The position numbers and the translations under genes are program-made. From Anaerolineales bacterium (GTDB lineage: Bacteria > Chloroflexota > Anaerolineae > Anaerolineales > Villigracilaceae), in the NCBI GenBank assembly GCA_017882065.1, contig JADGQD010000071.1, positions 1 to 9,382 on the forward strand: a DNA stretch of 9,382 nucleotides. Reading direction: 5' to 3'. The first letter of the stretch is position 1. Every line of letters begins with the position of its first letter. The notes beneath the pieces are model-generated. The model saw nothing but the letters and a program-made list of their open reading frames with translations, was not told the origin of the DNA and ran no database searches. This document shows positions 6,425 through 9,382 of this stretch, in pieces.

Positions 6425-6590
6425 CTCTCCGCTCGGCGAGAGGCTTACTTACGACTGGCTTGCCTTTTTTCGCGGAAATGGGGGCTAATAGTCTTGTTTT
6501 ACACGTCCTTCCCCTCCCGGAGGCCTCATGGCCGATAATATTCCCACCGCCCTGACCTGCCCCTCCTGCGGTGCGCCGCTGGAACGTCTT

Positions 6591-6653
6591 AAAATAAAAC
6601 GCACACAGCCAACACTGCCCGTGCTAGAACCGGGACTGCCGTGTGCGCGTTTT
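6591..6653 (-). terminator. Terminator-like hairpin downstream of dus, containing repeat copy B
   Basis: Outer arms 6596-6606 (AAAACGCACAC) and 6641-6653 (GTGTGCGCGTTTT) pair with a 2-base bulge. They enclose the dispersed repeat, which forms an inner CCCG/CGGG stem. On the minus strand the structure ends in GTTTTATTTT, a T-rich tract, and it begins 29 bases after the dus stop at 6682. Position and tail suggest a Rho-independent terminator for clpC-msrA-dus, though the long interior makes it atypical. Confidence 0.45.
6617..6637 (+). repeat. Dispersed palindromic repeat, copy B
   Basis: This copy matches the 20-base core of the other copies (CCCGTGCTGGAACCGGGACT) with one change, A for G at 6626, starting at 6618; the flanking bases diverge. 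It sits between the truncated zinc-ribbon gene and the end of dus, in the loop region of the 6591-6653 hairpin. Confidence 0.65.
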
Positions 6654-6681
6654 GGTCTTCATCAAGGAACTTTTTATACCC

Positions 6682-7671
6682 CTACCCAACATAGGCTTCG
6701 TCCAGCAAAGCCAGGAACCCCTCCGCATCATTCTGAAGGATGATCTTCGTGCGCGTAACGCGCGGCAGGCGCTGGAGCGCCAAATACCGCATGGCGTGCT
6801 TACGGAATAAAATCAATCCCTTGTGCTCACCATAAAACTGCTGATTGCGCTCCAGGTGCTGGCGCACCATCTGGCGCACCATCTCCGGCGTGACCTGCTC
6901 CCGGTCGAGGCGGGAGAAGATCCAGGGGTTGCCGATGGCGGCGCGCCCGATCATGACCGCCTCGCAGCCGGTATGCGCTTTCATGCGCTCAATATCCGCA
7001 ACCGATTTCACGTCCCCGTTGCCGATGATCGGGATTTTCACCGTTGCCTTGACCTCGGCAATGGCGTCCCAGTTGGCCTCCCCACCGTACCCCTGTTCCT
7101 GCGTCCGCCCGTGGACGGCAATCAGCGCGCCGCCGTTCTCTTCCACAATGCGGGCTATTAACTTATAGGTGCGGTTATCCTCCCAGCCCAGGCGGATTTT
7201 GCCCGTCACCGGCACATCCAGCAAAGTGCTTAACTTTTGGAAAATGCGCGCCACCTTGAGCGGCGTGCGCATCAGTCCCACGCCCGCACCCCGATTGGCA
7301 ACTGTCCGCGCCGGGCAGCCCATATTGATGTCAATAATGTCAGGCCGCATCTCTTGGACGCGTAACGCCGCGGCGATAATTAAATCCGGGTCATCCCCGT
7401 AAACCTGGATGACAAACGGGCGCTCCGCTTCATCATAGGTGAAGCGAGTCGCGATGTGTTCGAATGCATTGACGATGAACTCTGCGCGGGTGAATTCGTT
7501 ATAACTCATTGCCGAGCCAAGCGCGCGGCAGATGGAACGAAAAGGCCAATCTGAAAATCCGTCCATGGGAGCCAGGATGGCATCCCCATAGACCGGAATA
7601 TTGCCCACCCGAAAAGTGGGCGGCGTTTCGGGGAGCACAGAAGTTGCAATTTGGGTCTGGAGGACTTGCAT
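6682..7671 (-). CDS. dus: tRNA-dihydrouridine synthase (DusB-like)
   Basis: A flavoenzyme of the Dus family, which reduces uridine to dihydrouridine in the tRNA D-loop using FMN and NADPH. With ATG at 7671 it has 329 residues. The TIM barrel begins at VYGDAILAPMDGFSD (27-41). The catalytic cysteine is Cys119 in INMGCPA. FMN-contacting residues are visible as Lys158 (TGKIRLGW), His187 (AVHGRT), GNGD (217-220) and GRAAIGNPW (242-250). The C-terminal helical domain (about 258-329) is complete. The start is uncertain: an in-frame ATG at 7746 would add 25 polar residues, encoded by the inverted repeat at 7701-7747, and would lie only 10 bases after the msrA stop. Neither start has a clear ribosome site. 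I prefer 7671 because the extension looks unlike a Dus N-terminus. It is probably the last gene of the clpC-msrA-dus run. Confidence 0.9.
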   Translation of the reverse strand: MQVLQTQIATSVLPETPPTFRVGNIPVYGDAILAPMDGFSDWPFRSICRALGSAMSYNEFTRAEFIVNAFEHIATRFTYDEAERPFVIQVYGDDPDLIIAAALRVQEMRPDIIDINMGCPARTVANRGAGVGLMRTPLKVARIFQKLSTLLDVPVTGKIRLGWEDNRTYKLIARIVEENGGALIAVHGRTQEQGYGGEANWDAIAEVKATVKIPIIGNGDVKSVADIERMKAHTGCEAVMIGRAAIGNPWIFSRLDREQVTPEMVRQMVRQHLERNQQFYGEHKGLILFRKHAMRYLALQRLPRVTRTKIILQNDAEGFLALLDEAYVG

Positions 7672-7700
7672 GTGTGAAAGTGCTTTCGACTTCGAGAGTA

Positions 7701-7747
7701 GATGTCCAGTAGTTGACCCGTGATTGGAACGGGAACCGCTGGACATC
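7701..7747. repeat. Nested inverted repeat at the 5' end of dus
   Basis: Perfect 9-base outer arms GATGTCCAG (7701-7709) and CTGGACATC (7739-7747) enclose an inner CCCGT/ACGGG stem (7717-7721 and 7729-7733). The interior sequence CCCGTGATTGGAACGGGAAC resembles the dispersed repeat core, allowing single-base gaps. It lies between msrA and dus, or within an extended dus N-terminus. It could be a diverged repeat copy, an RNA processing hairpin or a translational control structure. Confidence 0.55.
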
Positions 7748-7756
7748 CCAATTAGT

Positions 7757-8326
7757 TCACTTCTTCAGGCGGTCCACAAACTGCTTTCGAAACTTGGACA
7801 CTTTAGGCGCGATGACGGCACGACAATATGGCTGGAAGGAATTGTGGGCGAAGTATTCCTGGTGGTAATCCTCGGCCAGATAGAACTTGTCAAAAGGCGT
7901 GACCTCGGTCACGATGGGATTGTCCCAAATATGAGCATCGGCAATTTCCTGGATAACCTGCCTGGCAATCTCCTTTTGCTGCGCGTCGTGATAGAAGATG
8001 GCTGAGCGGTACTGCGTGCCTACGTCTGCGCCCTGACGATTCAGGGTGGTCGGGTCGTGGATGGAAAAGAAGACTGTCAACAGGTCGTGGTACGAAAGCA
8101 CCTGCGGGTCAAACGTGACTTGGATGGCTTCAGCGTGACCGGTATCCCCGTCGCAGACCCGGGCATAGGTCGGGTTCGGGACCTGTCCGCCGCTGTAACC
8201 CGATTCAACCGATTCCACGCCTTTGAGTTCGTCGAACACGGCTTCGATACACCAGAAACAGCCTCCAGCAAGCGTTGCACCCTGTCCCGTGCTGGAACCG
8301 GGACTACCACGTAAATTTTTACCCAT
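7757..8326 (-). CDS. msrA: Peptide methionine sulfoxide reductase MsrA
   Basis: A 189-residue MsrA, which reduces the S-form of methionine sulfoxide in proteins using thioredoxin. The catalytic Cys23 is in the signature GCFWC (22-26). It is followed by GVESVESGYSGG (36-47), the conserved DGDTGHAEAIQVTFDP (59-74) and GTQYRSAIFYHD (103-114), and the C-terminal FQPYCRAVIAPKVSKFRK (164-181). Cys26, Cys58 and Cys168 are candidates for the resolving cysteine. The ATG at 8326 is supported by AGAGGA just upstream. MsrA proteins usually start about ten residues before the active site; here residues 7-15 (GSPGSSTGQ) come from the dispersed repeat, giving an added flexible N-terminus. There is no MsrB domain. 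It lies 117 bases after clpC and just upstream of dus. A weak -10-like GATAAT on the minus strand (8357-8352) could give it its own promoter. Confidence 0.94.
   Translation of the reverse strand: MGKNLRGSPGSSTGQGATLAGGCFWCIEAVFDELKGVESVESGYSGGQVPNPTYARVCDGDTGHAEAIQVTFDPQVLSYHDLLTVFFSIHDPTTLNRQGADVGTQYRSAIFYHDAQQKEIARQVIQEIADAHIWDNPIVTEVTPFDKFYLAEDYHQEYFAHNSFQPYCRAVIAPKVSKFRKQFVDRLKK
8284..8306 (+). repeat. Dispersed palindromic repeat, copy C (in-frame in msrA N-terminus)
   Basis: This copy is identical over 23 bases to copy A (minus strand 2438-2416). It is read by msrA in the opposite orientation to the way holA reads copy A, and encodes part of GSPGSSTGQ (residues 7-15), directly before the conserved MsrA domain. 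Flanking sequences of the copies are unrelated, so 20-23 bases is the conserved unit. Confidence 0.75.
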
Positions 8327-8356
8327 AAAATCCTCTGTAAGGGCTACCCATATTAT

Positions 8357-8412
8357 CCCCGTAAGGGGACACCGTCCCCGCGCAGTACCCGCCGAAGGTC
8401 CCCGAAGGGGGC
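8357..8412. other. GC-rich overlapping hairpins in the clpC-msrA gap
   Basis: The 117-base gap between clpC and msrA is packed with short palindromes. CCCC/GGGG (8357-8360 with 8365-8368) and GGGGAC/GTCCCC (8365-8370 with 8374-8379) share the same GGGG, so only one can form at a time. A further CCCC/GGGG pair lies at 8400-8403 and 8407-8410. None has a T tract. They may act as a leaky terminator or RNA-stabilising structure downstream of clpC, or belong to an intergenic repeat. Confidence 0.35.
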
Positions 8413-8443
8413 AGGGTGAAGGGGAATGGGTCACGCCAACCAA

Positions 8444-9382
8444 TCATGCAACCGGTTCGGGCGCTTTTTCGGGTTGTTGCGCCCGTTTCAAGACCACCTC
8501 TTCCTCCGAACCATCCACAAGAATGGTATCGCCTTCGTGGAAGGTCCCGGCCAGCAGGGCGTCTGAGAGGGGGTCCTCAACTTTTTGCTGAATGATGCGG
8601 CGTAAAGGCCGGGCGCCCATTTCCGGGTCATAACCCTGCTTCGCTAACAGGTCCAGGGCGGATTCGGTGGCGGTCAGCGTCACCTCGTGTTCGGCCAGCC
8701 GCTCAGTCACCTTGTTCAACTCCAGGTTCACGATCTGGCGGATGTCATCCTTGTTGAGCGAGCGGAAGACGATGACGCTGTCCAGCCGGTTGATGAACTC
8801 CGGGCGGAAGACCTTCTTAAGTGACTCGGTCAGTTTCTTGCGCATCTCTTCGTAGGAAGTGCGCTCCTCGGTTTTTTCGTCGCGCTTGAGTTGGAAGCCG
8901 AGCGAGGTCTGCTTCTTGATTTCTTCCGCGCCAACGTTGGTGGTCATCACAATGATGGCGTTGCGGAAGTCCACCGTGCGGCCCTTGGCATCGGAGAGAT
9001 GGCCTTCCTCCATAATTTGGAGGAGCATGTTGTGGATTTCGGGGTGGGCCTTCTCGACCTCGTCGAAGACCACGATGGAGTACGGGCGGCGGCGCAGGGC
9101 CTCAGTCAGTTGACCGGCATCGTCGTAGCCGATGTATCCGGGCGGAGCCCCGACCAGGCGGCTGGCAGTGTGGCGTTCCATGAATTCGGACATATCCAAC
9201 TGGATCAGGGCTTCCTCGCTCCCGAACATGAACTTGGCGAGGGCCTTGGTCAACTCGGTCTTGCCGACGCCGGTTGGACCGAGGAACATGAACGAGCCAA
9301 TCGGGCGCTTCGGGTCTTTGAGTCCGGCGCGTGCCCGCCGCACCGCCTTGGCGATGGACTGGATGGCTTCTTTCTGGCCGAT
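8444..9382 (-). CDS. clpC: ATP-dependent Clp protease ATPase subunit ClpC, C-terminal part
   Basis: The gene runs off the right edge; 312 codons plus the stop are visible, covering the second AAA+ module and the C-terminus of this HSP100 unfoldase. Counting from the right edge, Walker A GPTGVGKT is at 35-42, the substrate-gripping pore loop GAPPGYIGY at 78-86 and Walker B VVFDEVEKA at about 104-112 (catalytic Glu108). The tripeptide LGF (161-163) fits the ClpP-binding loop, the arginine-finger region is FRPEFINR (192-199) and sensor 2 is GARPLRR (256-262). RRARAGLKDPKRPIGSF and the overall match to Bacillus ClpC favour ClpC over ClpB or ClpA; ClpB lacks the ClpP loop. The tail ends in a proline/glutamate/alanine-rich stretch. 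The N-terminal repeats and first AAA+ module should lie beyond the window. It is probably the first of the clpC-msrA-dus run seen here. Confidence 0.94.
   Translation of the reverse strand: MGQKEAIQSIAKAVRRARAGLKDPKRPIGSFMFLGPTGVGKTELTKALAKFMFGSEEALIQLDMSEFMERHTASRLVGAPPGYIGYDDAGQLTEALRRRPYSIVVFDEVEKAHPEIHNMLLQIMEEGHLSDAKGRTVDFRNAIIVMTTNVGAEEIKKQTSLGFQLKRDEKTEERTSYEEMRKKLTESLKKVFRPEFINRLDSVIVFRSLNKDDIRQIVNLELNKVTERLAEHEVTLTATESALDLLAKQGYDPEMGARPLRRIIQQKVEDPLSDALLAGTFHEGDTILVDGSEEEVVLKRAQQPEKAPEPVA

Larger units (their letters stand above)
6528..6743 (+). pseudogene. Truncated start of a zinc-ribbon protein gene
   Basis: The frame begins with a good ribosome site (GGAGG, 6519-6523) and ATG at 6528. 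It encodes a typical zinc-ribbon N-terminus, with TCPSCGAPLE at residues 10-19 (Cys11, Cys14). Proteins of this type normally have a second CxxC pair some 15-20 residues later; here it is missing. After about residue 19 (6585) the sequence turns into the inverted repeat and dispersed repeat at 6591-6653. The frame then drifts into the opposite strand of dus until a stop at 6741-6743, giving 71 residues with a non-protein-like C-terminal half. I read it as a 5' gene fragment left by a deletion, with its divergent position to radA preserved. A genuine short peptide is possible but less likely. Confidence 0.5.

Noticed and set aside
4934..6538. A long open frame (534 codons) on the plus strand opposite radA
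   Set aside because: It is fully antisense to a clear, complete RadA. Its product is rich in His, Arg, Gln and Gly with no recognisable motif, as expected of a reverse-complement frame of a GC-rich gene.
1..9382. CRISPR, defence island, phage or transposon content
   Set aside because: I found no regularly spaced repeats, transposase, integrase, nuclease-effector or toxin-antitoxin genes. All well-identified genes are housekeeping.

Overview
The window looks like a piece of housekeeping chromosome from a free-living bacterium, most likely a member of the Chloroflexota (Anaerolineae-like). I infer this from a GC-rich composition, a DUF6391 protein (a family I know mainly from Cyanobacteria and Chloroflexi), a cysteine-less alkyltransferase-like protein, and the general look of the HolA, RadA and ClpC sequences. 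No 16S gene or other decisive taxonomic marker is present. I see no phage, IS element, CRISPR array, tRNA, rRNA or defence system.

Layout. Positions 1-1743 hold a plus-strand cluster: the end of an unrecognised small protein, an alkyltransferase-like DNA repair protein (ATL) whose TTG start overlaps the previous stop, and a YghZ/Gpr-type aldo/keto reductase. A 42-base perfect palindrome at 1756-1797 closes this cluster and faces the convergent minus-strand pair DUF6391 -> holA (3314 to 1793). Next on the minus strand come a seven-helix membrane protein (4232-3522) with its own intrinsic terminator, then the overlapping pair radA -> DUF3267-type membrane zinc peptidase (6412-4392), also with an intrinsic terminator. 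A decayed zinc-ribbon gene start sits on the plus strand at 6528. The last block is the minus-strand run clpC (incomplete, running off the right edge) -> msrA -> dus (9382-6682).

Functionally the block is genome and protein maintenance: ATL (alkyl-lesion recognition), HolA (replicase clamp loading), RadA (recombination intermediates), ClpC (protein unfolding and degradation), MsrA (methionine repair), Dus (tRNA dihydrouridine) and Gpr (aldehyde detoxification). Apart from the overlapping or closely spaced pairs, nothing suggests that these form one dedicated system.

The most interesting signal is not a gene. A short, stop-free, palindromic sequence (core CCCGTGCTGGAACCGGGACT) occurs three times in different settings: in-frame inside holA, in-frame in the N-terminus of msrA, and inside a terminator-like hairpin that also lies at the break point of the decayed zinc-ribbon gene. 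A fourth, weaker relative lies at the 5' end of dus. This resembles a small dispersed palindromic element that tolerates insertion in protein-coding genes. The window is also rich in other large inverted repeats, at 1756, 3391, 3470, 7701 and 8357.
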